Below, piece after piece: positions 53,680-63,550 of a stretch of DNA of 64,000 nucleotides. Every line of letters starts with the position of its first letter. Position 1 is the stretch's first letter. The notes beneath the pieces are model-generated. The model saw only the letters and a list, made by a program, of their open reading frames with translations, did not search any database and had not been told where the DNA came from. The stretch is taken from NCBI GenBank assembly GCA_963678085.1, contig OY782680.1:186001-250000 (forward strand), given 5' to 3'. The translations under genes were made by a program, and so were the position numbers. Source of the DNA: Aliishimia sp963678085. GTDB taxonomy: Bacteria; Pseudomonadota; Alphaproteobacteria; Rhodobacterales; Rhodobacteraceae.

Positions 53680-55143
53680 TTAATAAAGGATCACGTCGGA
53701 GGCGCCGAAGTCCTCTAGGCGCATATCCTCGATAAAGATCACTTGTTCCCCAAGGTCTATCCGCAGGCCCTTGTCCTTTTGATGCGTGTTCGCGAGGATA
53801 TCTTGTTCAAAATCAAGCGTCTCATCACTGTCGATCCAGATTATATCGATGCCGTCCTCAAACCCGCGAATGCGATCAAAGCCGGTATCATAATCATAGT
53901 CAAAGACGAACACATCTCTCGCGCCATCTTCGGCTTTTCCATCGCGGCCACCAATGAGCGTGTCATTATCCGCCCCGCCGATCAGGCGATCGCTGCCTGA
54001 CCCACCCTGCAAGCGATCATCCCCTTCATTACCTTCAAGCGTATCCCTGCCGCGGTTCCCATGCAGATAGTCATCACCGCCATATCCCATCAGGTAATCA
54101 TTGCCTCGCCCACCGAATAAGGCGTCGTCACCATTGAAACTTAAGTTCTTATCGTCGCCAAAGAGATAATCATCCCCTTCTAATCCAAACAGCGTATCAT
54201 TTCCTAGACTGCCGACCAGAGCATCATTACCGCCCCGCCCGTTCATATGATCATCTCCGGCGCCGCCATTCAGGCGATCCTCTTGACCTGAGCCAAGAAA
54301 ACGGTCCGCAAAACGCGAGCCGAAAAATGGGCCCTCAAAACCGGCAAATGTCAGCCCAGTTTCCCCGTCCGTCGCAAAACCGTGCTTGGTGTATAACGAC
54401 AGGCCGGTTTTTAGCTGGGAAAAATCGAGCAAATCCAAACCATCTCTGTTGGTGACATGGCCCGAAAGCTCTTCGACCATGATGACCTCAGTCACATAGT
54501 CTGGATCAGGCACCCCATCCCTCGTGATTGAAGTGATTTGAAACTCATAGGGAAGCTGCGACACCCCGGCGGTTTGACCCGGCTCACCTATATCAATTGA
54601 AATATCTTGCCCACCGACGGAAATGTCTAAATGACCGTCGAATCCTTCGATCAGGCTAGTACCTTCGGAATCGCCGGTGAAAACTTTGTAGATTGTGCCA
54701 TCAATGGGCAGGCCACTCGATCCAGACGAAAAGCCGATCACATAGGATCCAACGAGATCTTCGTCATCATAAATCTCGGTCTGCCAAGTGTTTTGGACGA
54801 TATCCCCTGCTTCTGCCACAAAGGGTGAAAAGACAACCTCCAGCGGTACCAACGCACCTTCTGAATCAATATATGTGAGTTCAAATTGATAGGACTGCGC
54901 TGCGGAACCATCATTTTCATGCGTATCGGTCGCAGGCAGATTGAGGAGCAGCGCGATTTCGGAGGTCGGGTCGCGGCCTATGAATTCAAGATGTACTTCA
55001 CGCTGAGGGTATTGCTTGACCATGTCATTAAGATGATAACGCGCTATATTCTGATGTAAAATCTCGCTAACTTTCTCAATTCTAGGATCGAAACCAAAGG
55101 GAAACGAGTCCGCAATATAACGTGAAGTATAGCCCCAAACCAT
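53680..55143 (-). CDS. RTX-type secreted calcium-binding protein
   Basis: 487 residues. Residues about 285-420 hold at least seven nonapeptide repeats of the GGxGxDxLx kind (GGAGDDHMNG, GRGGNDALVG, GLEGDDYLFG, GYGGDDYLHG, GNEGDDRLQG, GGSGSDRLIG). The first 270 residues are beta-rich and unknown. There is no N-terminal signal, and the last 60 residues resemble a type I secretion signal ending in ASDVILY. The protein is likely exported by an ABC exporter encoded elsewhere. Its role, perhaps surface attachment or an enzyme, is unclear. Confidence 0.85.
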   Translation of the reverse strand: MVWGYTSRYIADSFPFGFDPRIEKVSEILHQNIARYHLNDMVKQYPQREVHLEFIGRDPTSEIALLLNLPATDTHENDGSAAQSYQFELTYIDSEGALVPLEVVFSPFVAEAGDIVQNTWQTEIYDDEDLVGSYVIGFSSGSSGLPIDGTIYKVFTGDSEGTSLIEGFDGHLDISVGGQDISIDIGEPGQTAGVSQLPYEFQITSITRDGVPDPDYVTEVIMVEELSGHVTNRDGLDLLDFSQLKTGLSLYTKHGFATDGETGLTFAGFEGPFFGSRFADRFLGSGQEDRLNGGAGDDHMNGRGGNDALVGSLGNDTLFGLEGDDYLFGDDKNLSFNGDDALFGGRGNDYLMGYGGDDYLHGNRGRDTLEGNEGDDRLQGGSGSDRLIGGADNDTLIGGRDGKAEDGARDVFVFDYDYDTGFDRIRGFEDGIDIIWIDSDETLDFEQDILANTHQKDKGLRIDLGEQVIFIEDMRLEDFGASDVILY

Positions 55144-55257
55144 AAAAGCACCTTTCTGGCAGCTGTGTATAATGCTGGGTGCTATAGCAGGCGCTGCTTA
55201 ACACGGGGTTGGGGCAACGGACAAAATAGATCGGATTTTAAGCATTTTATCAAGGTG

Positions 55258-55288
55258 GACACAGGCCCCGATTGGTGGGGCCTGTGTC
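55258..55288 (-). terminator. Rho-independent-type hairpin after clpB
   Basis: GACACAGGCCCC, a seven-base loop and GGGGCCTGTGTC form a perfect 12-pair stem just past the clpB stop. The following bases are A/T-rich but without a long T run. Confidence 0.75.
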
Positions 55289-55296
55289 TGGAGCAA

Positions 55297-57909
55297 TCAA
55301 TGCATTACGGCATCATCGGGTTTGGCGCGATTGGTGGTGGCGAGGCGGTCACCGATGATTAAACCATCCACACCGGCGCTCACATGAACCGTGTCGCCAT
55401 CGCCCACATCCCCAGCAAGCAGCATTTCGGCGAGCGGGTCTTGCAGGGCGCGTTGGATCACGCGTTTCAGCGGGCGTGCGCCAAAGACGGGATCATAGCC
55501 TTCATCCGCGAGCCAAGTGCGAGCACCGGAGTCAAGCTCTAGCGTGATTTTCCGGGCCGCGAGCCGTTTGAGCAAACGTGCCATTTGGATATCGACAATG
55601 CCATCCATATCCGCGCGCGCGAGCCGGTCGAAGATGATGGTTTCATCCAGACGGTTCAGGAATTCAGGCCGGAAATGGGCGCGCACAGCATCCATCACAT
55701 CGCGCTTTGCGGGCCCGGTATCGCTGCCTTCTGGCAATTGGCTGAGCGCTTGGGCCCCAAGGTTCGATGTCAGCACGATCAGCGTTTGCTTGAAATCCAC
55801 CGTGCGCCCCTGACCGTCGGTTAGAACGCCATCGTCGAGCACCTGCAAGAGCACGTTGAACACGTCTGGATGCGCCTTTTCTACCTCGTCAAAGAGCACC
55901 ACCTGATAGGGACGCCGCCGCACCGCTTCGGTGAGCACGCCGCCCTCGTCATAGCCGACATAGCCGGGAGGAGCGCCGATCAGACGGGAAACCGCATGTT
56001 TTTCCATGAACTCAGACATATCAATGCGCACCATCGCATTGTCATCGTCAAAGAGGAACTCTGCCACAGCCTTGGTGAGTTCAGTCTTGCCAACGCCAGT
56101 GGGGCCAAGAAAGAGAAACGAGCCAAGCGGGCGGTTTTCGTCATTCAGACCTGCGCGGGCACGGCGCACCGCATTTGACACTGCCTTTACAGCAGTATTC
56201 TGCCCAATGACCCGGCCATGCAGCGCCTCTTCCATGCGCAGGAGTTTTTCGCGCTCGCCCTCAAGCATTTTGGAGGTGGGAATGCCGGTCCAACGCTCAA
56301 CCACGGCGGCGATTTGCTCGGGGCGCACGGCTTCTGCGACCATTGCCTCTTGCTCTTGGCCTTCGGCGGTGGCGAGCTGTTTTTCAAGCTGCGGGATCAC
56401 GCCATGTTGCAGCTCACCGGCGCGGGCATAATTGCCATCGCGAACCACACGCTCTAACTCGGCGCGGGCGCGATCCAGTTGTTCTTTCACATCGCGTGCT
56501 TGGCTCAGCTTATCGCGCTCGGACTGCCATTTGGCGGTCATCTGCGTAGATTGGCCTTGCAGCTCTGCCAGCTCGCGCTCTAGATTTTCGAGCCGGTCTT
56601 TGGAGGCGGTATCATCTTCAAGCTTGAGCGCCTCAACCTCGATCTGCATTTGCAGGATTTGGCGGTCCAGCGCGTCGAGCTCTTCAGGTTTGCTGTCCAC
56701 CTCCATGCGCAGACGGGAGGCGGCCTCATCCATCAGATCAATCGCTTTATCTGGCAAGAACCGATCTGTGATATAACGGTGAGACAGCGTTGCGGCGGAA
56801 ACAAGCGCGCTATCCGAAATACGCACGCCGTGGTGCAGTTCATATTTCTCTTTGATGCCACGCAAGATTGAGACCGTATCTTCAACGGTAGGTTCTTGGA
56901 TCACAACAGGTTGGAAGCGACGGGCCAGGGCAGCATCTTTTTCCACATATTTGCGATATTCATCGAGCGTGGTCGCACCAACACAATGCAGCTCACCGCG
57001 CGCCAAGGCTGGTTTGATCAGGTTAGCAGCATCCATCGCCCCGTCGGTTTTCCCCGCGCCCACAAGTGTGTGCATTTCATCAATGAACAGGATAATCTCG
57101 CCAGCGGCCTCGCTCACTTCGGTGAGAACTGCCTTAAGACGCTCTTCAAACTCACCGCGATATTTCGCGCCCGCAATCAGCGCGCCCATGTCCAAAGCAA
57201 GGAGCTGTTTGTTGCGTAGGCTTTCTGGCACATCGCCATTCACGATGCGCAGGGCAAGACCTTCGGCAATGGCGGTTTTCCCAACACCGGGTTCGCCAAT
57301 CAGCACCGGGTTGTTTTTGGTGCGGCGGCTGAGCACTTGCATGGCGCGGCGGATCTCATCATCGCGGCCTATGATCGGATCAATTTTGCCATCCCGCGCG
57401 CGTTCCGTCAGATCCTGCGCGTATTTCTTAAGCGCCTCATAGCCATCTTCGGCGCTGGCTGTATCAGCGGTGCGGCCCTTGCGAATGTCATTGATCGCAG
57501 AGTTCAAAGCCTGCGCTGTCACGCCGCCCGCATCTAACGCGGCCTTCGCCTCGGTTTTCACCAAAGCCAGCGCTGTCAAAAGACGTTCAACGGGAACGAA
57601 ACTATCGCCTGCCTTTTTGGCTATGCTTTCGGCCTCTGCCAAAACTTTGGTGGTTTTTGTATCAAGATAAGCCTGGGCATCCCCGGTGACTTTTGGGATC
57701 TTCCCCAATGCACCGGCAAGATGTTGCTGGACCGCTTGCACTTGCCCGCCTGCGCTGGTGATCAAGGTAGCAGCAAAGCCTTCCTCGTCATCAAGCAGGG
57801 CTTTTAGCAAATGCTCGGGCGCAAGGCGCTGGTGGTTTTCTCTGATCGCAATGGTTTGCGCCGCTTGGATGAACCCGCGCGCGCGCTCCGTGAACTTGGT
57901 CAAGTCCAT
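55297..57909 (-). CDS. clpB: ClpB disaggregase (Hsp100)
   Basis: 870 residues, normal ClpB length. N-terminal double Clp-N repeat (FTERARGFIQAAQTIAIRENHQRLAPEHLL), first AAA+ domain with Walker A GEPGVGKTAIAEG and DEMHTLVGAG, the coiled-coil M domain at about 400-525 (LDRQILQMQIEVEALKLEDD), second AAA+ with GPTGVGKTELTKA and FDEVEKAHPDV. It rescues aggregated proteins with DnaK. AGGAGA ribosome site; divergent from hslVU, another heat-shock pair. Confidence 0.97.
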   Translation of the reverse strand: MDLTKFTERARGFIQAAQTIAIRENHQRLAPEHLLKALLDDEEGFAATLITSAGGQVQAVQQHLAGALGKIPKVTGDAQAYLDTKTTKVLAEAESIAKKAGDSFVPVERLLTALALVKTEAKAALDAGGVTAQALNSAINDIRKGRTADTASAEDGYEALKKYAQDLTERARDGKIDPIIGRDDEIRRAMQVLSRRTKNNPVLIGEPGVGKTAIAEGLALRIVNGDVPESLRNKQLLALDMGALIAGAKYRGEFEERLKAVLTEVSEAAGEIILFIDEMHTLVGAGKTDGAMDAANLIKPALARGELHCVGATTLDEYRKYVEKDAALARRFQPVVIQEPTVEDTVSILRGIKEKYELHHGVRISDSALVSAATLSHRYITDRFLPDKAIDLMDEAASRLRMEVDSKPEELDALDRQILQMQIEVEALKLEDDTASKDRLENLERELAELQGQSTQMTAKWQSERDKLSQARDVKEQLDRARAELERVVRDGNYARAGELQHGVIPQLEKQLATAEGQEQEAMVAEAVRPEQIAAVVERWTGIPTSKMLEGEREKLLRMEEALHGRVIGQNTAVKAVSNAVRRARAGLNDENRPLGSFLFLGPTGVGKTELTKAVAEFLFDDDNAMVRIDMSEFMEKHAVSRLIGAPPGYVGYDEGGVLTEAVRRRPYQVVLFDEVEKAHPDVFNVLLQVLDDGVLTDGQGRTVDFKQTLIVLTSNLGAQALSQLPEGSDTGPAKRDVMDAVRAHFRPEFLNRLDETIIFDRLARADMDGIVDIQMARLLKRLAARKITLELDSGARTWLADEGYDPVFGARPLKRVIQRALQDPLAEMLLAGDVGDGDTVHVSAGVDGLIIGDRLATTNRAKPDDAVMH

Positions 57910-58083
57910 GGGTATTCTCCTCTTGTTAAGCGCCCCATCTTATTTGTCCGCCCGCTCTTGCAGCACGGCACTGGTTTGGAGCCTCACAACCAATATGGGA
58001 AAGCCACCCAGACGGTTCAAGACCCCAACCCTTGCAAGCGGCACCTGCGCGATACATATAGCCTGCAATCTAAGGAGAGCTTT

Positions 58084-58641
58084 ATGGCGCAACAGGAATT
58101 TCCCGGCTGGCATGGCACAACGATCATTGGGGTGAAAAAGGATGGCAAGGTTGTGATTGCCGGAGATGGGCAGGTTTCGCTGGGCCAAACGGTGATTAAG
58201 GGAACAGCGCGCAAGGTGCGGCGGCTCAGCCCTGGGGGTCATGAGGTGCTGTGCGGTTTTGCTGGATCAACCGCGGATGCGTTTACCTTGCTTGAACGGC
58301 TCGAGGCAAAGCTGGAGGCCACCCCCGGTCAATTGGCACGTGCCTGCGTAGAGTTGGCGAAGGATTGGCGCACTGATAAATATCTGCAAAAACTTGAGGC
58401 CATGTTGATTGTCTCGGACGGAAAAGAGCTATTTGTGATCACAGGGGCAGGGGATGTGCTGGAACCCGAACATGATGTGACCGCCATTGGTTCGGGCGGG
58501 AACTATGCGCTTGCCGCTGCGCGTGCGATGATGGAGAGTGATAAATCCGCCGAGGAAATCGCCCGCGCCGCCATGGCGATTGCAGCGGATATCTGTGTCT
58601 ATACCAATGGAAATCTCACTGTTGAGGAACTAAGCGCATGA
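58084..58641 (+). CDS. hslV: HslV, ATP-dependent protease peptidase subunit
   Basis: 185 residues. The proteasome-beta-like core starts TTIIGVKKDGKVVIAGDGQVS, with the catalytic Thr shown after the short propeptide MAQQEFPGWHG, and GFAGSTADAFTLLERLE follows. ATG 58084 has an AAGGAG site; the longer frame would extend into the clpB promoter. It overlaps hslU by ATGA. Confidence 0.96.
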   Translation: MAQQEFPGWHGTTIIGVKKDGKVVIAGDGQVSLGQTVIKGTARKVRRLSPGGHEVLCGFAGSTADAFTLLERLEAKLEATPGQLARACVELAKDWRTDKYLQKLEAMLIVSDGKELFVITGAGDVLEPEHDVTAIGSGGNYALAAARAMMESDKSAEEIARAAMAIAADICVYTNGNLTVEELSA

Positions 58642-59945
58642 CTGATTTAACCCCGCGTGAGATTGTCTCTGAACTCGACCGCTTTATCATTGGTCAAAAC
58701 GACGCCAAACGGGCCGTGGCGGTGGCGCTGCGCAATCGTTGGCGACGCAAGCAATTGCCTGATGATCTGCGTGATGAGGTCTATCCGAAAAATATCCTGA
58801 TGATTGGACCCACCGGCGTTGGCAAAACAGAGATCAGCCGCAGGCTGGCAAAGCTGGCAAAAGCGCCGTTTATCAAGGTCGAGGCCACAAAGTTTACCGA
58901 GGTGGGCTATGTGGGCCGCGATGTGGAACAAATCATCCGCGATCTGGTGGACGCGGCAATCAACATGACCCGTGATCACATGCGTGATGAGGTCAAAGCC
59001 AAGGCCCATGCTGCTGCCGAAGAGCGTGTGATTGACGCGATTGCCGGAAGTGATGCGCGCGAGGGCACCCGCGAGATGTTCCGCAAAAAGCTGAAAGCGG
59101 GTGATCTTGACGATACGATGATTGATTTGGATGTCGCCGAAACGGCCTCACCCTTTCCAATGATGGAAATCCCAGGCCAGCCCGGTATGAATATGGGCAT
59201 GATGAATCTGGGGGATATTTTCGGCAAAGCTTTCCAGGGGCGCACCACGAAAAAGCGCATGAGCGTGGCCGATAGCTATGAAGTTCTTATTGGCGAGGAG
59301 GCCGATAAGCTGCTCGATGATGAGACGGTGACGCGCTCGGCCCTGGAAGCGGTCGAGCAAAACGGCATCGTGTTTTTGGACGAGATCGACAAAGTTGCAA
59401 CGCGCCAAGATGCGCGCGGCGGTGAGGTCAGCCGGGAAGGGGTGCAGCGCGATCTGCTGCCATTGATCGAGGGCACAACGGTGAGCACCAAACATGGCGC
59501 GGTGAAAACGGATCATATCCTGTTCATCGCATCCGGTGCCTTTCATATTGCCAAGCCCTCGGATTTGCTGCCTGAATTGCAGGGGCGCTTGCCCATCCGC
59601 GTTGAGCTACGCGCACTGACCGAGGATGATTTTGTGCGGATCCTGACCGAAACCGACAATTCTTTGACCAAACAATATAGCGCGCTGATGGGAACGGAAG
59701 AGGTTATAGTTACCTTCACTGATGACGGGATCAAAGCCCTTGCCCGCATCGCTGCCGAGGTGAACACATCCGTTGAAAATATCGGCGCGCGGCGGCTTTA
59801 CACGGTTATGGAGCGGGTCTTTGAAGAGCTGTCTTTTGCGGCGCCCGACCGAAGCGGGGATGAAGTGACGGTGAATGAAGAATTTGTTGAGGCGCATCTG
59901 GGCGAGCTGACCAAATCCGCAGATGTGAGCCGCTATGTTTTGTAG
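58638..59945 (+). CDS. hslU: HslU, ATPase subunit of the HslVU protease
   Basis: 435 residues. LTPREIVSELDRFIIGQNDAKRAVAVAL is the family start, Walker A is GPTGVGKTE, the pore loop is in GYVGRD, Walker B is IVFLDEIDKVA, and the C-terminal tail ends DVSRYVL, the peptide that docks into HslV. It unfolds substrates for HslV. Confidence 0.97.
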   Translation: MTDLTPREIVSELDRFIIGQNDAKRAVAVALRNRWRRKQLPDDLRDEVYPKNILMIGPTGVGKTEISRRLAKLAKAPFIKVEATKFTEVGYVGRDVEQIIRDLVDAAINMTRDHMRDEVKAKAHAAAEERVIDAIAGSDAREGTREMFRKKLKAGDLDDTMIDLDVAETASPFPMMEIPGQPGMNMGMMNLGDIFGKAFQGRTTKKRMSVADSYEVLIGEEADKLLDDETVTRSALEAVEQNGIVFLDEIDKVATRQDARGGEVSREGVQRDLLPLIEGTTVSTKHGAVKTDHILFIASGAFHIAKPSDLLPELQGRLPIRVELRALTEDDFVRILTETDNSLTKQYSALMGTEEVIVTFTDDGIKALARIAAEVNTSVENIGARRLYTVMERVFEELSFAAPDRSGDEVTVNEEFVEAHLGELTKSADVSRYVL

Positions 59946-59951
59946 CACATA

Positions 59952-61169
59952 GTGAGCACGCTCCGCTTTCTTCAAGACAATAGTCGATGGCTGAGTGCCG
60001 GGGCGCTGCTCACGCTGATGTCCTCATTTGGACAAACCTTCTTCATCTCTCTGTTTTCAGAGCAAATTCGGCAAGATTTTGGCCTGACGGATGGGGCCTG
60101 GGGCGGTGTTTATGGGCTGGGAACGCTGCTTTCTGCCGGGGTGATGGTTTGGCTGGGCACTTTGGCGGATAGATATTCGGCGCAGAGACTTGGCAGCGCG
60201 ATATTGCTGTGTCTCGCCGCAACCTGCTTGGCTATGTCATTTGCAAGCCAAGTCTGGATGCTGGTTATATGCATCTTTTTCCTGCGGCTTTTTGGACAGG
60301 GTATGGCGAGCCATATTGCCGTGGTGAGCATGTCACGCTGGTTTGTCGCCACGCGGGGTAGGGCGCTTGCGATATGCACATTGGGCTTTACCTTTGGCGA
60401 AGCCATCTTGCCGCTGCTTGTCGTTTCCCTGTTGAGCATCGTTCTGTGGCAACAAATTTGGATTGTGGCGGCACTTGCGAGCTGTATTGGAGCACTGATC
60501 CTATGGCGATTGCTCACAACCGAGCGCGCGCACACAAAGGAAGACAGCGCAACCGCGCAAACCGGTATGATGAACCAGCATTGGAGCAGGGCCGATGCTG
60601 TGAAACACCCGGTCTTTTGGCTTATGGTCCCTGCGATACTTGGCCCGTCTGCCTTTAATACCGCATTTTTCTTTCAGCAGACGGTCTATGCAGATCTAAA
60701 GGGATGGTCCCATCTTGAGTTGGTCTCGCTTTTTCCTGCCTATACCCTGCTTTCTGTATTTTCCATGATAGCCTCAGGCTGGGCACTGGATCGGTTTGGC
60801 ACCGCTAAACTGCTTGGTTTCTACCAAATTCCTATGATCTCTGCGTTTTTGTTTTTCGCCTTTGGGCAATCCAGCGCGGCGATCTTCGCGGGGCTCATTT
60901 TTCTGGCCATCACCACGGGCGCGAATGCGACGCTGCCAAACGCGTTTTGGGCACAGGCCTATGGGACAAAGCATATTGGAGCGATCAAGGCGCTTGCCGC
61001 GGCGGTTATGGTGCTTGGCTCTGCGATGGGGCCATTTTTGACCGGAACGCTTATGGATGCGGGCGTGCCGCTAGATATGCAATATATTGGTGTATCGGTG
61101 TTTTTTGGATTTGTGACGGCCTCGTTGCTGAGTGTGGTCCGGCTTTATTCTGCTAGCGCGCACGCCTAA
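59952..61169 (+). CDS. Major facilitator superfamily transporter
   Basis: 405 residues with about 12 membrane helices in two six-helix halves. GVYGLGTLLSAGVMVWLGTLADRYSAQRLGS contains the loop 2-3 motif (G-x-x-x-D-R). GTG start at 59952, 6 bases after hslU, so it may be coupled to the heat-shock pair. The C-terminal half contains YTLLSVFSMIASGWALDRFG. The type resembles monocarboxylate/oxalate-formate or drug transporters; the substrate cannot be told. It overlaps the convergent smr gene by 17 bases. Confidence 0.85.
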   Translation: MSTLRFLQDNSRWLSAGALLTLMSSFGQTFFISLFSEQIRQDFGLTDGAWGGVYGLGTLLSAGVMVWLGTLADRYSAQRLGSAILLCLAATCLAMSFASQVWMLVICIFFLRLFGQGMASHIAVVSMSRWFVATRGRALAICTLGFTFGEAILPLLVVSLLSIVLWQQIWIVAALASCIGALILWRLLTTERAHTKEDSATAQTGMMNQHWSRADAVKHPVFWLMVPAILGPSAFNTAFFFQQTVYADLKGWSHLELVSLFPAYTLLSVFSMIASGWALDRFGTAKLLGFYQIPMISAFLFFAFGQSSAAIFAGLIFLAITTGANATLPNAFWAQAYGTKHIGAIKALAAAVMVLGSAMGPFLTGTLMDAGVPLDMQYIGVSVFFGFVTASLLSVVRLYSASAHA

Positions 61170-61743
61170 GATAGACATAGAACGCGCCTGATCCGCCATG
61201 GCTTTGATGGGCTTCGACGATTTGCAGAACAGCGTTCGAAAGAGGTGGCAGGCGCAGCCATTCGGGCACTTGGTGGCGCAGCACACCGTAGCGCACTGGG
61301 ATCGGGCCGCCCTCATCACGGTTTTTGCCTTTGCCTGTGATCACTAAGAGCAACCTTTTGCCCTGTTGATGCGACGAAAGCACAAATTGGTTGAGTTTGC
61401 GATGGGCGCGCTCCACCGTCATCCCATGCAGATCAATCTTGCCTTCTGGCTTAAGCTTGCCTTTGCGCATGCTGGAAAAGATTTTCTTATCCATTTGCAC
61501 CGGCGCGGATCTGAGCCGCTCTGACAAGGCGGGGGCGAGATTGTCCTTTGCTTTGACTTGAGAGGTGATTTCAAACGGGGTCAGGGTTGGTTTCGGGGGC
61601 GGTTTCGGGATCGGTTTTTTACGCGGTTTATTAGTGGGCTCTTTTGGTTCAGAGGGCGCGATCATTGGCGCGGTGCGCGTCACAGATTTGGCAACCGACT
61701 TCCAAAGATCCAGCTCATCCGAGCTCGGTTTGCGCCCCTTCAT
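61153..61743 (-). CDS. Smr-domain protein
   Basis: 196 residues. A basic Pro/Lys-rich linker (KPRKKPIPKPPPKPTLTPFE) separates an N-terminal segment from the C-terminal Smr domain: KIDLHGMTVERAHRKLNQFV (LDxHG motif), LLLVITGKGKN and the GGSGAFYVYLRR end. Smr domains bind or cleave nucleic acids; stand-alone ones may act on collided ribosomes or DNA. Overlaps the mltA stop (ATGA). Confidence 0.88.
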   Translation of the reverse strand: MKGRKPSSDELDLWKSVAKSVTRTAPMIAPSEPKEPTNKPRKKPIPKPPPKPTLTPFEITSQVKAKDNLAPALSERLRSAPVQMDKKIFSSMRKGKLKPEGKIDLHGMTVERAHRKLNQFVLSSHQQGKRLLLVITGKGKNRDEGGPIPVRYGVLRHQVPEWLRLPPLSNAVLQIVEAHQSHGGSGAFYVYLRRAR

Positions 61744-62810
61744 AGCCCGTGATCCGTAGACAATGCATAGGCCCGATCAACCGGGAACAAGACAACCATA
61801 CGACCGGGATCTTTTAGCTTACCCGCTGCCCGGCCGGCTTCATCCCCGGTCCCCATAAAAATATCGGCCCGCTGCGCCCCTTTGATCGCAGAGCCAGTAT
61901 CTTGCGCTATCATCAGGCGGTTCATGGGGTCAGCCCCCTGCTTTTCGATCCAAACGGGCGCGCCTAGGGTCACAAATTTGGGATCAACCGCCACGCTGCG
62001 CATTTCGGTAATGGAGCGGTTCATCGCGCCAAGTGGGCCTTTTTCGGCTGGAACGTGGGACACTTCGCGAAAGAACACATAGGAGGGGTTGTGAAATAAG
62101 AGCTCTTGCCCGGCGCTTGGATTGCGACGCACCCAGTTTTTGATCACCTGCGCGCTGACCTGGTGGGATTCATAGACGCCGCGCCGCACGAGTTCCTGGC
62201 CGATTGACTTATATTCATGACCATTTGCGCCCCCATATCCGACGCGGATCATTTTGCCAGTTTGCAACCTGATACGCCCGGACCCTTGGATTTGCAGGAA
62301 AAACAGCTCTACGGGATCATCCACATAGGCTATTTCGAGCCCCTTGCCACGCAGCGCGCCGCCCTCCAAAATTTCCCGCCGTGTGAGCCAAGGTTTGTTG
62401 TTCGCGGCGCGGGGGTATTTATAGACAGGATATTTGAAGCGGTCAGTTTGACGGCGCGAGCCTGTTAGCTCTGGCTCGAAATAGCCGGTAAACAAAGCCT
62501 CTTTGCCATCTGAGATTTCAACCGGGCGAAAGAACAGCTCAAAAAACAGGCGCGCATTTGTTTCATCATCCACAAGCTTCATGGAGAGCTTACACAGCCC
62601 ATCCCAATCCGCGCCCTTTAGGTCTTTGCAAGTCTCACGAAAGACAGAGAGGGCCGCCCCATGATCATCGGCGGCCCATCCTTCTAAAGCGTCAAAACCC
62701 AGAACCTTGTAGGTTATTTGTGCATCATTTGCCCGTGCAATTCCGATGCACATCACAAAAACCCAAACTATGGCTGCAAGGCTTACGCGTCTGTAGACAC
62801 AAGCATCCAA
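61740..62810 (-). CDS. mltA: MltA-type lytic murein transglycosylase
   Basis: 356 residues with an N-terminal signal (VSLAAIVWVFVMCIGIARA, no clear lipobox). The MltA domain starts at about 110 (ALFTGYFEPELTGSRR, FFLQIQGSGRIRL, VGYGGANGHEYKSIGQ). The C-terminal 3D domain with the catalytic Asp lies in MIAQDTGSAIKGAQRADIFMGTG. It cuts peptidoglycan glycan strands to anhydro-muropeptides in the periplasm. It overlaps the Tim44-domain gene by 28 bases and the smr gene by 4, so the three are one operon. Confidence 0.93.
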   Translation of the reverse strand: MDACVYRRVSLAAIVWVFVMCIGIARANDAQITYKVLGFDALEGWAADDHGAALSVFRETCKDLKGADWDGLCKLSMKLVDDETNARLFFELFFRPVEISDGKEALFTGYFEPELTGSRRQTDRFKYPVYKYPRAANNKPWLTRREILEGGALRGKGLEIAYVDDPVELFFLQIQGSGRIRLQTGKMIRVGYGGANGHEYKSIGQELVRRGVYESHQVSAQVIKNWVRRNPSAGQELLFHNPSYVFFREVSHVPAEKGPLGAMNRSITEMRSVAVDPKFVTLGAPVWIEKQGADPMNRLMIAQDTGSAIKGAQRADIFMGTGDEAGRAAGKLKDPGRMVVLFPVDRAYALSTDHGL

Positions 62811-63445
62811 TTTGGATTTTCACTTCCCATATCATGAGCAAAGGCCCATGTATCTTTCTGACGTTTAACTTCTGAAGCCGAACCTTCGATCACCTCACCG
62901 GCGGCATTTTTCACCGCTGATGTCAGCTCTGCTGTAAAGCGAATAATGATCTCTGCTTCATGCGTATCCTCATCAAGGCTCGCGTCGATAATTTTCATCT
63001 CGCGCACGCCGATAAACTCTGCCTCGATTGTTAGGCCCTGTTCTTTGCGGGCTGCCACAACCTCTGCGAAGGTGTCGAAAATATCGGGCGCAAGAAATGG
63101 CTTAATCTCTTCAAGCTCTCCCTTTTCGAACCCCATAACGATCATCTCATAGGCTCCGCGCGCCCCTGACAGGAAATCGCCAACCGCGAATGAGTGATCA
63201 ATGGTCTTCATAGCCATCAGCGCGTCAGCCTGCGGGGATCCCTCAGTCACATGATCTACGACATCACGATCTGGGCCACCCTCGATCACTTCTAGATCCG
63301 GCTTTTTGCGTTCAGGGCTTTGAGGCATTTCACGCGCATGCGGCTGTTCAAACCCTTCACGCGTTCCGAGCACATTGCGCAGGCGCAAAACCAGGAAAAC
63401 AGCGATCCCAGCCAAGACAAGGAGTTGGAGCATGGGATTATTCAT
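62783..63445 (-). CDS. Tim44/TimA-domain membrane-associated protein
   Basis: 220 residues. One N-terminal membrane helix (MLQLLVLAGIAVFLVLRLRNVLG), a charged linker and a C-terminal Tim44-like domain from about 85 (FLSGARGAYEMIVMGFEKGELEEIKPFLAPDIFDTF ... EAEIIIRFTAELTSAVKN). This is the alphaproteobacterial TimA, related to the mitochondrial import component Tim44, and probably acts at the inner membrane. AGAGGC site before ATG 63445; divergent from fxsA. Confidence 0.9.
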   Translation of the reverse strand: MNNPMLQLLVLAGIAVFLVLRLRNVLGTREGFEQPHAREMPQSPERKKPDLEVIEGGPDRDVVDHVTEGSPQADALMAMKTIDHSFAVGDFLSGARGAYEMIVMGFEKGELEEIKPFLAPDIFDTFAEVVAARKEQGLTIEAEFIGVREMKIIDASLDEDTHEAEIIIRFTAELTSAVKNAAGEVIEGSASEVKRQKDTWAFAHDMGSENPNWMLVSTDA

Positions 63446-63550
63446 TGGTGCCTCTTGAGGTTATCAACATAGAAAACAGGTTTGATCATGCTTATGTAGG
63501 GTGCAAGATCAGTTCTGTCTAGCAACAGAAATATATAAGGAGCGTAAATT

